Positions 32,725-44,410 of a stretch of 64,000 nucleotides of DNA are shown piece by piece. The stretch spans positions 2,542,501 to 2,606,500 of the forward strand of contig OZ023180.1 of the NCBI GenBank assembly GCA_963995505.1, written 5' to 3'. Position 1 is the first letter of the stretch. Each line of letters starts with the position of its first letter. This DNA comes from Hypericum androsaemum. Taxonomy: Eukaryota; Streptophyta; Magnoliopsida; Malpighiales; Hypericaceae. The notes under the pieces are model-generated. The model saw only the letters and a list, made by a program, of their open reading frames with translations. It had not been told where the DNA came from and searched no databases. Position numbers and translations under genes: made by a program.

Positions 32725-34439
32725 ATGGCCAAAGAGCAACTGGGAGTGCTTAACGCACTCGACGTAGCGAGGACCCAATGGTACCACTTCACCGCCATCG
32801 TGATCGCCGGTATGGGTTTCTTCACCGACGCATATGACCTCTTCTGTATCTCCCTCGTCACCAAGCTCCTCGGCCGCATCTACTACACCGACCTCGACCT
32901 CCCAAAGCCGGGGACGCTCCCGGCCAACGTGTCGGCCGCGGTCAACGGCGTCGCCTTCTGCGGGACCCTCGCCGGACAGCTGTTCTTCGGATGGCTCGGC
33001 GACAAGATGGGCCGGAAGCGCGTCTACGGGCTCACACTCATCCTCATGGTCGTCTGCTCCATCGCCTCCGGGCTGTCGTTCGGGCACGGTGCAGCTTCCA
33101 CGATGACTACGCTTTGCTTCTTCAGGTTCTGGCTCGGGTTCGGCATCGGCGGGGACTACCCGTTGTCGGCCACGATCATGTCCGAATACGCTAATAAGAA
33201 GACACGTGGCGCGTTTATAGCGGCTGTGTTTGCAATGCAAGGGTTCGGGATCCTGGGAGGAGGGATCGTGGCTTTGGTCTGCTCGAGCGCGTTCGACCAC
33301 GCATTCCCGGCGCCTGCCTATATAGATAACCGCGCGAAGTCGCTTGTTTATCAGGCGGACTACTTGTGGAGAATCATTCTGATGTTTGGAGCCGTCCCGG
33401 CAGCCATAACTTACTACTGGCGCATGAAGATGCCCGAGACCGCCCGCTACACCGCTCTTGTCGCCAAGAACGCGAAGCAGGCGGCCGCGGACATGTCCAA
33501 GGTTAGTGAGTAATTTTATGTTGGTCACAACGCACTGAAATAAGTTGTATAAGACTCGTTTATGAAATACAAAAATTTTCTAATTATGTTGGGAACATTA
33601 TGAAGGTGCTACACGTAGACATCGAAGCGGAAGAACACAAGGTGCAGCAGCTCGTGTCGGAGTCCAACAACTCGTTCGGGCTCTTCTCGAAACAGTTCGC
33701 CAAGCGACACGGCCTCCACCTGCTCGGAACCACCACGACATGGTTCCTTCTAGACATCGCATTCTACAGCCAGAACCTCTTCCAGAAAGACATATTCTCC
33801 GCGATCGGGTGGATCCCTCATTCGGAGACCATGAACGCGGTCCACGAGGTCTACAAGATCGCCAGAGCCCAGACCCTCATCGCCCTTTGTAGTACCGTCC
33901 CAGGTTACTGGTTCACCGTCGCGTTCATCGATGTCATAGGGAGGTTCGCGATCCAGCTGATGGGGTTCTTCTTCATGACCGTGTTCATGTTCGCGCTCGC
34001 GATCCCGTACCACCACTGGACGTTGAAGGAAAACAGGTTCGGGTTCGTGGCCATGTACGCGTTCACATTCTTCTTCGCCAACTTCGGGCCGAACGCGACC
34101 ACGTTCGTTGTCCCCGCGGAGATCTTCCCGGCCAGGCTGAGGTCAACGTGTCATGGGATATCCGCGGCGGCCGGGAAGGCGGGGGCCATAGTGGGCGCGT
34201 TCGGATTCTTGTACGCCGCACAGGACCCTAATAAGCCGGACTATGGGTACCCTCGTGGTATCGGAGTGAAGAAGACGTTACTCGCGCTCGGTTGTGTGAA
34301 TTTCCTTGGTATGTTGTTTACTCTCTTGGTCCCTGAGTCAAAGGGCAAGTCGCTTGAGGAGTTGACCGGAGAAAACGAGGAACAGAATCAGAATCAGGAG
34401 AATGAGATTAAAGAAACCAAAGATTATATTGCCCCTTGA
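32725..34439 (+). CDS. PHT1: High-affinity inorganic phosphate:H+ symporter, PHT1 family (PHT1-2), two exons
   Basis: Plasma-membrane phosphate:proton symporter of the major facilitator superfamily, closely similar to the gene at 25519. Exons are 32725-33501 and 33606-34439, joined in phase 0 within the central loop (DMSK|VLHVD), giving 536 residues. It has 12 hydrophobic segments, the signature [13 protein letters not shown] at 142-154, the loop motif [30 protein letters not shown] in TM7 and the family ending [11 protein letters not shown]. The C-terminus is extended by a Gln/Asn-rich tail. The start [20 protein letters not shown] aligns with the paralogue. Unlike the paralogue it has a coding intron. 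Very high GC and third-position GC contrast with the surroundings. Frames are uninterrupted, so it is probably functional; tissue and inducibility cannot be read from sequence. Confidence 0.96.
33502..33605 (+). other. 104-bp coding intron of PHT1-2
   Basis: Boundaries are CCAAG|GTTAGTGAG and TATGAAG|GTGCTAC. Removing it restores DMSKVLHVD, colinear with DMSKVLNVA in PHT1-1. Unspliced reading hits a stop after KVSE. The intron is AT-rich as expected for plants. Confidence 0.93.
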
Positions 34440-36066
34440 TCAAATTGTTCGATGACTAATTAACGTGTTGCTTGTTCTTAAGAATAATACATTTCTGTTC
34501 GTGTGTATATAATATATACGCCAATGGGAATGGAAATAATTTGTATACTTTATATATCGTTTTTTAATGTAATACTGTGATACTGTGCTTCTGAAATTGT
34601 ACTTTATGGTTTTTTGTTTCAATTTTGCGATTGGTCCTTTCGGGTGATATGATATATATTGTCCTAATTTGTTTGCAATTTAACGCGGAAGAAATTTTTG
34701 TGTTCGTTTACTTTCAGCATTTAATTAGAACTATGTGCATTTTTGTAATAATGCTTAAAAAAAATTAACTTCTTGGCCCGAGACCAGGCAGGCAAGCTCG
34801 ATCTGTGGGCCCGTAAAGACCCTTGAAGTCGAAGAAAGATCTATGGGCCCACAACATTGGGCCTGAAAAATAATTCGTTTTAACTTTGCAGTTCGCACGT
34901 ACAACGTATGAAGACGACGAAAGTGAAGCCGTTTAATGACTGGCTACTGACCCAACACAGATCCGAGTCAAGAAAATGAGAGGTGCTGTTCTCTTTTGTT
35001 GAAGGATGAGGTTATTCTCTAAAAGAAAAAGACATTCCTAAACCCGACGATGGATATCTAGATACCACGCGATATCGACAAAAACTACGTTATGTAAATT
35101 TTATTTCACATCAACATAGCATTTTACATTACCACAAAAAAAACAGCATTTTACATAATTATAAGTTTGAGCATTAAATTTCTTCATACAAGTATAAGAT
35201 TGCAATCACGAGACTCGTTAATATTCATTGCTATCAGTTTATACATGTTAATTGCTATCAGTTTATACATGTTACCTAAAGTTCAATAGGCCGGTTGTGG
35301 ATATTGTGTTTCATGTCACAACTCCTGTAAATAAAAGTGAAGATTCCACGTTGATTGACGAGGATAACTTGGGATAGTCTTAGAAGTTCTTTCATGAACA
35401 GTAATAGTCTTAAAGTCCATTTTGGAAGTCTATTTTTTCCGAATTTGGGCTCACATGCGATGAACTTTTTATTAGAGTGAGCATGTATGCGACCTCAATT
35501 ATGTATGCGGCTCGTATATCAAGTCTAAATTGAGACGGAACCTGTAGAGTTAGGATTCTTTTTTGCCTCATCTGCTTTTCGGCGACCCAAATTTGGAATG
35601 CTCACGTCCACTGTTTTATACTTCGGCAGTTGCCATAAGTTATCCCAAGGTTCTTGCCACTTGCGGCGTTTATTATTACTCCATGATTGCTCGAAGTCGA
35701 AGGGACAAAAGAGACAAGCCATCAGGCATGTGTCAATTTAATTCAATCCGAGTCGGGTCAAACTTGTAAGATATGGTAAAGATTTTACAATAAATATTTA
35801 ACACTATTTGACATGAAAAGGTTGAAACTATCATCTGGACAACTCGTGAGACCGTAATTAAAATGTCATAATGGTAGCAAATCTAGGCAAAAATGGGCTT
35901 AAAAGTTTAGTACAACTACTGGACATTGAGTCATAGGCAATATATTGTCATGGATGCGTTCCAAGTATTTAAACTCGGGATTTCTTGATAAAAATAGGAA
36001 AATATTTGTTTTCCAAAAATTAGCAAAATTATCCGATATCAAGATACTCACTATTGAATCACCAAC
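34440..36066. other. PHT1-2 3' region and intergenic DNA
   Basis: The first roughly 200 bp are T-rich 3' UTR-like sequence. From about 35306 onward the DNA is duplicated at 60421 onward. Open frames at 35525-35769 fall in this duplicated non-coding block and are not conserved as proteins between the two copies. Confidence 0.5.
35227..35274. repeat. 24-bp perfect tandem duplication
   Basis: Units 35227-35250 and 35251-35274 both read ATTGCTATCAGTTTATACAT plus GTTA. The unit is non-coding. Confidence 0.95.
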
Positions 36067-36088
36067 TTGCTAACATCTCCGTAAGGAG

Positions 36089-36589
36089 GTGCGCTGGTTT
36101 TGTCCATTGCCTGGTTGGCACAAGTGCAACACTGATGGTAGCGCTCTGGGGGCCCCTGGTTTGTCCACTACAGCTAGTGTTTTTAGGAATTGCAGAGGGT
36201 TTGTTCAGGGCTGCTTTGTTCTCCAGTTGGGCGTTGCCTTTGCGTATGAGGCAGAGCATGTTGCGGCGCTGCAAGCGGTGGAGATTGCATATGCGCATGG
36301 CTGGCGACAGCTCTGGTTGGAAACAGACTCCTCTTATGTTTTTACATTGTTTCAATTTCAACAGGTAGAGGTACCGTGGCGATTTTGCAACAGATGGCTG
36401 AGTGTTCAGACAAAGCTGGCGAAGATGGAGTTCCGAGTGTCCCATATATATCGCGAAGGTAATGGTGTAGCAGATGCTTTGTCAAAGATGCAGGTAATAG
36501 GATGGTGGCCCAATGCTCCAGGTTCCCTGCTTCGACACATTGGTAGAGACTTGTCAGGGTTGCCTTTCTATCATTTTGTGCTCGGATGA
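36089..36589 (+). pseudogene. RNase H domain fragment of LINE-C
   Basis: A 166-codon frame encodes the plant-LINE RNase H (RVT_3-type) domain. Visible motifs are KCNTDGSALG with the first catalytic Asp, YEAEHVAALQAVEIA with the Glu, LWLETDSSYV with the next Asp, and the C-terminal HIYREGNGVADALSKM. The catalytic positions appear intact, but no RT or endonuclease remains upstream, so it is a 5'-truncation remnant rather than an independent gene. The leading Met is fortuitous. Confidence 0.88.
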
Positions 36590-36976
36590 GGTTCTATTGG
36601 ATATTCGATTTAGTTTTCATGCTTGTCTGTGCTTGTAACAGGGACTCGCAGTATCAACGGGCTTTTAGGCGCTCTTTTTCCCTGTCGTTTGGCGGCGAAA
36701 GAATTTTTTACAGAGGCCCCCGGCTGCAACCGTGCATTCTAGATGCGTGGGTGATCGTACTCTCCTCGAGATGGGAGGGTGGGTGGTTCCCTTGTTCGGG
36801 AAATCTCGAGGCTAGAATGTTAGGTGCTCGGTTACTAGGCTATTATCTGGTAACTGGATCCCCAGACTGCCGAGATGTGGATTTAGCTAGGTTAGTGGAT
36901 AGGCGACGGTTCTTCAACCTCTTGGCTAGGGACGTCACTCCGACTACCCGGGCTGTGGGAACTAGCGGTGTAGGAC

Positions 36977-38589
36977 TGATGAGTGTGAAAACACTCTATC
37001 ATCTATATATGTTTTAGTATTGATTTTTCGTTATTTCTAGTGTTGTTGTGTGTTATTTATCATTGTATTTGCATGTATCGTACTTTGAACATTTTAGTGT
37101 AGTTCTTGTTATTTTCCTTAAGTTTCATTCATGTTTATTTCTAGGAGGCTTCGTAGTGATGCGGGAAGGATGTTGGTGTACATTGGAGCATGTCAAAGGC
37201 TATCGGATCAGCCTTGAAGAATGGTGGACGATCGGGACGGCGACAACATTGAGCAGACTGACCTCAAGCAACTCGAATGAAGATAACTTTTTCATACGGA
37301 GTCCAATGGAGACGAATAAGGCGGTTCTGGAAAGAAGACACCCGGGGCTACAACTTTGTTTCTTTAGTCTTCTTCAGATTCGAAGTCTAAGAGGGTCAAA
37401 AATACGCATAAAGTCAAGCTTCAAAACTGAGGACTCGCCTAACCAAAATCGGCCGAAATTCATGGCCTGTTCTGGGACCATTCCGGAATTTGCCATGACA
37501 TTCTTGGCTGCCATCCCACCATTCTTGGCTGGCAATCCACTATCAAGAAGGCACCAACTTCACTCCACTAACTCCCTATTATTCCTCATTTTGTCTCCCA
37601 CTACTTCATTCCTTTTGTCTCCCACTACTCCACTTCTCCATACTCCACTTACACACCATTCTCCACCATTCACTCATCCATCTCCTTCCTCCCAAGAACC
37701 AAATCCGTGGCTCCCTTCCTTTCAATTGTGGAAAGGAAAAACGTGGCCATCCTTGGAAGAGTAGAAGGAGCTTGAAGGAAGAGCTAGGAGGAAGTCTTGA
37801 AGAATCATTGAGCTTTTCCTAAACTCTATCTTTTTGTTCATGTTTCATTCACATTGTTCAATGAATAATTTGTGTTATATGATGAACATGTGTGAGTAGT
37901 TGATTAGTGAGTTTGGTGCCTTGATGGCACCTACTTAGCCAATGGTTTTGTGGGGTTAAAATGTTAAGGTCTATGAACTAGTTAATGAGTTTATTGCTTA
38001 ATCTTGCTTGATCACCTTAATTATGAACTAAGTTAATGTTAATCGTCGAGAGGGGTTAGGATTAACGGACCATTTAACTAGTTGAGTAGAAAACTATTGA
38101 TGAGAGATCACCTTAGGTGACTATTTGTCCAAAGGATGGTAAGTATAGTTGGTGATTAGTTAGATTAGATGGCTAATTTGTCGCGAGAGCGTGGTTAGTT
38201 CGTCTAAGTCTAGTTAAGAATCGATTTAGACTAGTTTGTCGCGAGAGCGTTGATTAGTTGCCTTCGAAATATCCGGACCATATCATGAACTTAATGAACC
38301 CCTTAAGCCATTTGGTTATTTAGGTTGTCATTGGCACCAAGCTCACTCTTGTTTTAAGTGTTTAAACCTTCTCCTAGCTTAGTTGTAATTTTATTTCAAG
38401 TAGCATAGAGTGTTTGGAATTGACACCTCCATTTATTATTGTCCTAAACTAGTGGTAAAGTCGAATTTGTGGCCTAGCTTAGTCCTTGTGGGACGACAAT
38501 CCCGTACTTACTCTTTATTGCAAGAGGGGTGAAAATCCTTCCTTTCAATGACCTAGAGTTTTTCGGGCTCTCTCTTGATCTATTGATCA
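36977..38589 (+). repeat. Probable LTR (Ty3/gypsy-like) nested in LINE-C
   Basis: Starts TGATGAGTGTGAAAACACTC and can be closed at TTGATCA (38589). Flanks AGGAC and AGGGA would be a degenerate 5-bp duplication. The opening resembles that of the solo LTR at 46486-47773 (TGATGTGTGTCTAAAACACG on the minus strand), and both have a late section with GGA-GAC..CGGTACTT-like phrases. The right end is uncertain. The open frame at 37048-37764 is a by-product with Pro/Ser-rich low complexity. Confidence 0.5.
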
Positions 38590-39144
38590 AGGGATCCCAA
38601 CCCTTGAGACTGCCGAGTTTGTAGGTTCAGCAGGGGTAAGTCGCAGGGTTTTGTTGTGTCTTGTACGCTTTTTATTTTATTTATGAAGTTCCTTTTTCTG
38701 CCAAAAAAATTTTTTGCTAACATCTCCGGTGCTATTGGTTATCACCTACCTAAAAATCTTCGATTTGGCTTGCAAGAAATTACCTTCAGAAAACATGATT
38801 CGGTCGGATATAGAACATTGAGAGGACCAGGGCAACCTTTTAAGGGTAAAAGCATCGACAATTGTGTGTTCCACGTTACGCGACTCAAGTAAAAATGCAC
38901 TCAATCAAAGATCAGCCTACCACTTGACCGGAAAATCCAATATATTTTTTATATGTAAATTTTATTTAAAAAAAGTAATATTTAATTTTTATGACCCTGG
39001 TTATTGAATCCCTCGTGACACAGAGTTACAGCCACAGATTTCTTAAAATGCTATCAAAGTAAAATTCAGTATAGCAAAACATAGGCATTCATGCTATTAA
39101 ATCTATTTAAGAAACATCCCTAGCCGGAAATCCAATATATCTTC

Positions 39145-40121
39145 TGTTGTTTGTTGGAGGTGATGTACTTGATTAGGATATTTAATAGTCGAGGAAAGAG
39201 TTGGACTCTTTCTTCGTAAGACGAGATTGCCCCGTATTCAGTGCTTACGGGCTGCGGCAATCGTCCCAAAGATACAACGACTAGGCTGCTTCCGAGTTCG
39301 TAGCACAATGACCCTCGAAGCTTCAGGCGAACCTTGGATATTCGAAAGTTTTGAGAGAGCGAGAGAGAGAGAGAGAGAACTATTGCTAAAGAATGGTTAT
39401 GCAATGAGTTTTCGGGGTGAGATGCAAAAGAGGGGGGAGAGGCCTATTTATAGGCTGCTGGATGGGAGGGACGTACGCAGCCTGAAGAGTTGCGTCTGTT
39501 CGGATGACAGTCAGGCTACCCATTCAGGCACCTTTGCCAGCCAGATCGTGCCTCTTCGGTGGGCGTTCTGGATTCCTTTGGCAGACAACCCTTCACTCGT
39601 GTCCCTTCGGCGGGCATCTGAGCACAGGCACCTTTCTGCACTTCTTCGTGACCGTTCGGATGGACAAGCCTTCGCTCGCACTCCTTCGGCCGTCTGGAAG
39701 TTACTGGGACGTTTTGGACCTGTCCAAAATTTTCCAAAATTAAAGGCTCCTCAGCTCCTCGCGACGATGCGCACGTGCGAAGTGCCAAGCGCGTCATAAA
39801 ATGCCCATTGCGACATGCGTCCAATGCGTCATGTGCACACGCACGTGCACGTGTGCGTGTGCGTGCGCATGCGCGTGTGCGTGCATGTGCTCGGATGGTG
39901 CTTCGCACCATCCTCGCAGGCAGCCTCGGTCAACTCTTCAGGTGGAACATATAATGTTACACCAGCTTGGAGCTTCTCCTTATAAACAGGGAAAATTTCC
40001 TTGTGATTTTCGATGTGCTAATGGTTCTCCCATCCTCAACTTGGGCTTTTCTGCTTGGGCTTTTCAGCTCGGACCTTTCAGTTTGGGCCAAATGCATTAA
40101 TTATGTATTCAAAACCCAACA
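39145..40121 (-). repeat. 3' LTR of copia-2, 977 bp
   Basis: Runs from TGTTGTTTGTTGGAGG to CCCAACA. It contains an imperfect GA microsatellite (39357-39378), an alternating purine-pyrimidine CA/CG tract (39838-39890) and a 21-bp hairpin (39893-39913). The internal side is followed by ATCTCCCACATG, the polypurine tract on the sense strand. Confidence 0.93.
39893..39913. repeat. LTR hairpin, copia-2 3' LTR
   Basis: Perfect 9-bp stem GGATGGTGC / GCACCATCC with a 3-nt loop TTC, in U3. Confidence 0.9.
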
Positions 40122-40627
40122 ATCTCCCACATGAACGATGATTAATGCATGCTGACACTTTTAAGAAAGTTTCGACGAGTTATCATTGCATCGAGAAAGG
40201 TAGCTTACGGCTTTGAACCTTCCCTAGTAAAATGCTATCGGATTTACTTGCTGCTCAGTGAACGCGATGTCTTGAACTGATTAGCTTTTTTATGTAAACC
40301 TTGACAATAATATTTATATAATGATATCTCTAACATCCTTTGGTTCTCACGTTGTATCCGTTTCGGCCATGGACCTTATCTTGGATTCATAAGTATTTTT
40401 CCATTTAAAGCAGCCTCAGTTCACACTTATAGGAATCATTAAAAGCGTAGACGCTTAACCTTACCACACCTCTGCAGATTCATACTTGGGCAGCTTCTGA
40501 GAATGGGATGGATTCCAAGTAATCATCTGAACCATCCATAACTTAGTTGTCTCATTGAACCAAGTTTATGGGATCTCCACTCATCATGGTTGAGTTACCG
40601 CTATGAACGTTCTTTAATGTGTGGATT

Positions 40628-43600
40628 TTAACCCATTCCCCTTACTGCGTTATACATCTGATCTCTGTTGATTTCTTTCGTCAAAGGATCAGCTATGTTA
40701 TCCTTGGACTTCACATAATCAATGGTTATTACTCCATTTGAGATCAATTGTCTAACGGTATTATGTCTCCTACGGATGTGTCGAGACTTTCCATTGTATA
40801 TAGTACTTTGTGCTCTTCCGATTGCTGACATGCTATCACAATGTATCAATACAGGAGGCACAGGCTTGTTCCAACACGGAATATCCTCTAGGAAGTTTCT
40901 AAGCCAATCAGCTTCTTTCCCAGCTTTGTCTTGTGCTATAAACTCTGACTCCATGGTGGATCAAGCTATGCACGTTTGTTTAGAAGATTTGCAGGACACT
41001 GCTCCTCCACCTATGGTGAACACATAACTACTAGTGGATTTGGAGTCTTTAGTGTCCGATATCCAATTCATATCACTGTATCCTTCCAATACAGCTGGAT
41101 ACCTAGTATAAAGTATGTCATAATTCATGGTATATTTTAGATATTTTAGAACCCTTTCCAGAGCTAACCAATGGTCTGATCCTGGATTGCTCGTGAATCT
41201 ACTAAGCTTGCTAACTGAATACGCAATATCAAGGCATGTACAATATGTTAAGTACATCAGGCTCCCAATGATCCTTGCATATTTCAGTTGAGATACTGGG
41301 TCCCCTCTATTTTTAGCTAAGTGTAGACTCAGGTCTACCGGAGTCTTAGCCGGAGGTTTGTCAAAAGTATCGAATTTCTTGAGTACATTCTGAACGTAGT
41401 GAGATTGTGACAAGACAATTCCTTCAGTCGTCCTAGAGATTTTAATCCCTAGTATGACGTCAGTTAGACCCATATCTTTCATGTCAAAGTTGTTCTTTAA
41501 CATGTTCTTAGTTTTTACGATAAGATCATTACTGCTTTCCGTGATTAGCATGTCGTCTACATACAGACATACAATCACGTAAGCATCAGGTGTGCCTTTA
41601 ATGTATACACATTTATCACACTCATTGATCTTAAAGCCATTTGATATCATTGTTCTGTCAAATTTCTTATGCCATTATTTTGGCGCGTGTTTTAGCCCGT
41701 ACATTGACTTGACCATCTTGCACACTTTATGTTCTTGTCCGGGGGCAACAAACCCTTCAGGTTGTTCTATATATATTTCCTCTTCCAGTTCTCCATTTAG
41801 GAAAGCTATTTTTACATCCATCTGATGTATCTCAAGGTTATAGAGTGCTGCGACAGCTATGAGCACTCTAATAGATGTGATTCTTGTAACCGGTGAATAC
41901 GTGTCAAAGAAATCATATCCTTCCTTCTGTTTGAACCCTTTAGCTACCAACCGAGCTTTGTACTTATCAATTGATCCATCAGCTTTGTATTTCCTCTTAA
42001 GGATCCACTTGCAACCTAAAGGTTTGCAACCTGGTGGGAGATCCATAATTTTCAATCTCACTATTGATAGCTTCTTTCCAGATAGGAGCATCCAGACTAG
42101 ATAATGCCTCTTGGATTGTCCCAGTTTATTTTCTAACATGTAATTTAGAAAATTTAGACCAAACGACTTGGCTACTTTGGTCCTCTTACTCTGTCTAGGT
42201 TCCTGAGCACCTTGATCAGAGCCTTGTGTAGCTTCATAACTTCTTTTGTTTGAGCTTACTTCTTTCGTTTCCTTTTTAGGAAAGATATTCTCAAAGAATG
42301 TCGCATTCCTTGATTCCATGACCATTCCCTCGTTGATTTCAGGGTTTTCAGACTTGTGCACTAGAAATCGGTATGCGCTACTGTCGTGGGTATATCCGAT
42401 AAAGATGTAGTCAACGGTCTTGGGTCATATTCTCACCCTTTTAGGTGCAGGTATTTCTACCTTGGCTAGGCACCCCCACACTTTAAGGTAACCGTAGGAA
42501 GGCTTTCTTCCTTTCCATAATTCATATGGAGTTTTGTCCCTTTTCTTGTGTGGCAATTTCTTTAGAATGTGATTAGCTGAGAGCACAGCTTCCCCCCACA
42601 TGTTCTGGGGTAAGTCCGAGCTAATCAACATAGCGTTCATCATCTCCTTAAGAGTTTGATTCTTGCGTTCAGCTACACCATTTGATTGAGGTGAGTATGG
42701 AGCAGTTGTCTGATGAATAATGCCATGTTGTTGGCAGAATTCTTCAAACGGAGCTACATATTCTCCCCCTCTATCACTTCGAATCTTTTTTATTTTAGTG
42801 CTAAGTTGATTTTCAACCTCATTCTTATAACTCTTGAAAGCTTCTAGAGCTTTGTCTTTTCCTTTCAAGAGGTGTACATAACAATACCTCGTGCAATCAT
42901 CAATAAACGTGATGAAATACTTTTTCCCTCCTCTAGTTTGCACTTGTTTCATATCGCATATGTCGGTGTGAATTAACTCTAAAGGTGTAATACTTCTTTC
43001 CACTGAATGAAAAGGTGCTTTGGTCATTTTTGCCTCTACACATACTTCACATTTATTGTTTGGGTCAAACTTCATTTTAGGTAATAAATTTAAACTTACT
43101 AACTTCCTTAGTGAGCTCAAATTTACATGTCCTAATCTATCATGCCATAAGTTAGAACACTCAGCCAAGTAAGAAGAATTGATAACTTTATTAGGCCCTT
43201 CAAAGGCGCTTTTCATAGTTATTACCTTCATCTTAAAGAGCCCCCTTTCGAGGTAACCCTTTTCTACAAAGGTACCAGCCTTAGTCAATACAAATCTATC
43301 GGCCTTGAATACTAGTTTCATCCCAGCTTTGCTCAACAGGGAGCCGGATACTAAATTCTTACGAATGTCTGGGACATGCAGAACATCCTTGAGAGTTAGC
43401 TCTTTTTCGGAGGTCAGCTTCAGCACCACTTGGCCTAGTCCAACTATGGGAGAAGTTGCAGAGTTACCCATGAATAACTTCTGCCCATTGATGGCTGTGT
43501 AGGTCGAGAACATCTTCTTGTCTGAGCAAATGTGTCGGGTTGCCCCTGTGTCTATGAACCACTCTCTTGGGTTATCCACCAGATTGGCTTCAAACACCAC

Positions 43601-44381
43601 AGTGGATAGGTATAGCTTAGATATGTCCTCAGCCAAGTTAGCCTTCTCACGATCGTCCTTTTTTGGCAAGCGACAATCTTTAGCCATGTGACCGGGCTTG
43701 TCGCAGTTGTAGCAATTGCCCTTGATCTTCTTAGCTTTCTTTTGCTTTGGCTCTTGCTTCTCCTGCTTATTTACGGGCTTCTTCCTCTTCTTGCCAGTAC
43801 CACCTTCAGTGAGGTGTACCTTAGCCTCGGAGTTGGTCCTATTGGTCTTGAATTCAGACTTTTGGTTGTCTTTCTCGATCCTTAGTCTCACGATCAGGTC
43901 TTATAGTCCCATGTCCTTCCTCTTATGCTTGAGGTAGTTCTTGAAGTCCTTCTAAAGAGGGGGTAGCTTCTCGATTAGAGCATCCACCTAGAAGGATTCG
44001 CTGAGTTGCATGCCTTCAGCGTGAATCTCGTTTAGAATCAGCAGCAGCTCTTGGACTTGGTCTATGACCTTCTTGGAGTCCACCATCTGGAAGTCGAGGA
44101 ACCTTCCGACGATGAATTTCTTCATACTGGCATCCTCTGTTTTGTACTTCTTCTCTAGGGAGTCCCATAATTCTTTCACAGTCTTGGTACCTGCATAGAC
44201 ATTGTACAGGGCATCGTCTAAGCGATTCAGGACATAGTTACGACATAGGAAGTTGCTGTGACTCCATGCATCGAGGGCATTTCAGGACATAGTTACGACA
44301 TAGGAACTTGGCCGGCCTTTCGGCGTGGATAGTTCCTTGGACCGCTGGCACTGGTGTTGGTGCAGAGCTTGATGATGCCAT
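40628..44381 (-). pseudogene. gag-pol pseudogene of copia-2
   Basis: On the minus strand gag starts at 44381. It has lost about 170 bp near its N-terminus, replaced by a second copy of a 26-bp gag segment (near 44225 and 44284). The zinc knuckle [14 protein letters not shown], protease WFIDTGATRH, GAG-pre-integrase WHDRLGHVN, integrase ([20 protein letters not shown]), RT block CLYVDDMLI and RNase H ([12 protein letters not shown]) are all recognisable, with catalytic motifs intact. Stops or frameshifts interrupt at least at about 43895-43990, 42425, 41665 and 40957. It is non-autonomous today. Confidence 0.92.
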
Positions 44382-44410
44382 CTTCAAGTACACTAATCTC
44401 ATCTTACGAT

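Larger units (their letters stand above)
36082..38713 (+). mobile_element. LINE-C: 5'-truncated LINE with RNase H, carrying a nested LTR
   Basis: Flanked by a perfect 15-bp direct repeat TTGCTAACATCTCCG (36067-36081 and 38714-38728). The duplicated locus at about 61280 has the site once (TTGCTAACGTCTTCGG) without the insertion. The insert begins inside an RNase H coding region, continues with LINE-like 3' UTR, and ends with TTTTTCTGCCAAAAAAA, a short poly(A). About 1.6 kb in the middle (36977-38589) looks like an LTR that inserted into the 3' UTR. Confidence 0.85.

Noticed and set aside
32704..33528. 274-codon antisense open frame over PHT1-2 exon 1
   Set aside because: It is a shadow of the very GC-rich sense exon. 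Sense translation is a clear PHT1 protein and the antisense product is low-complexity acidic/His-rich. The same shadow effect occurs at 26160-27032.
37048..37764. 238-codon open frame downstream of LINE RNase H
   Set aside because: It falls within an LTR-like insert, has no domain, and ends in Pro/Ser/His low complexity.
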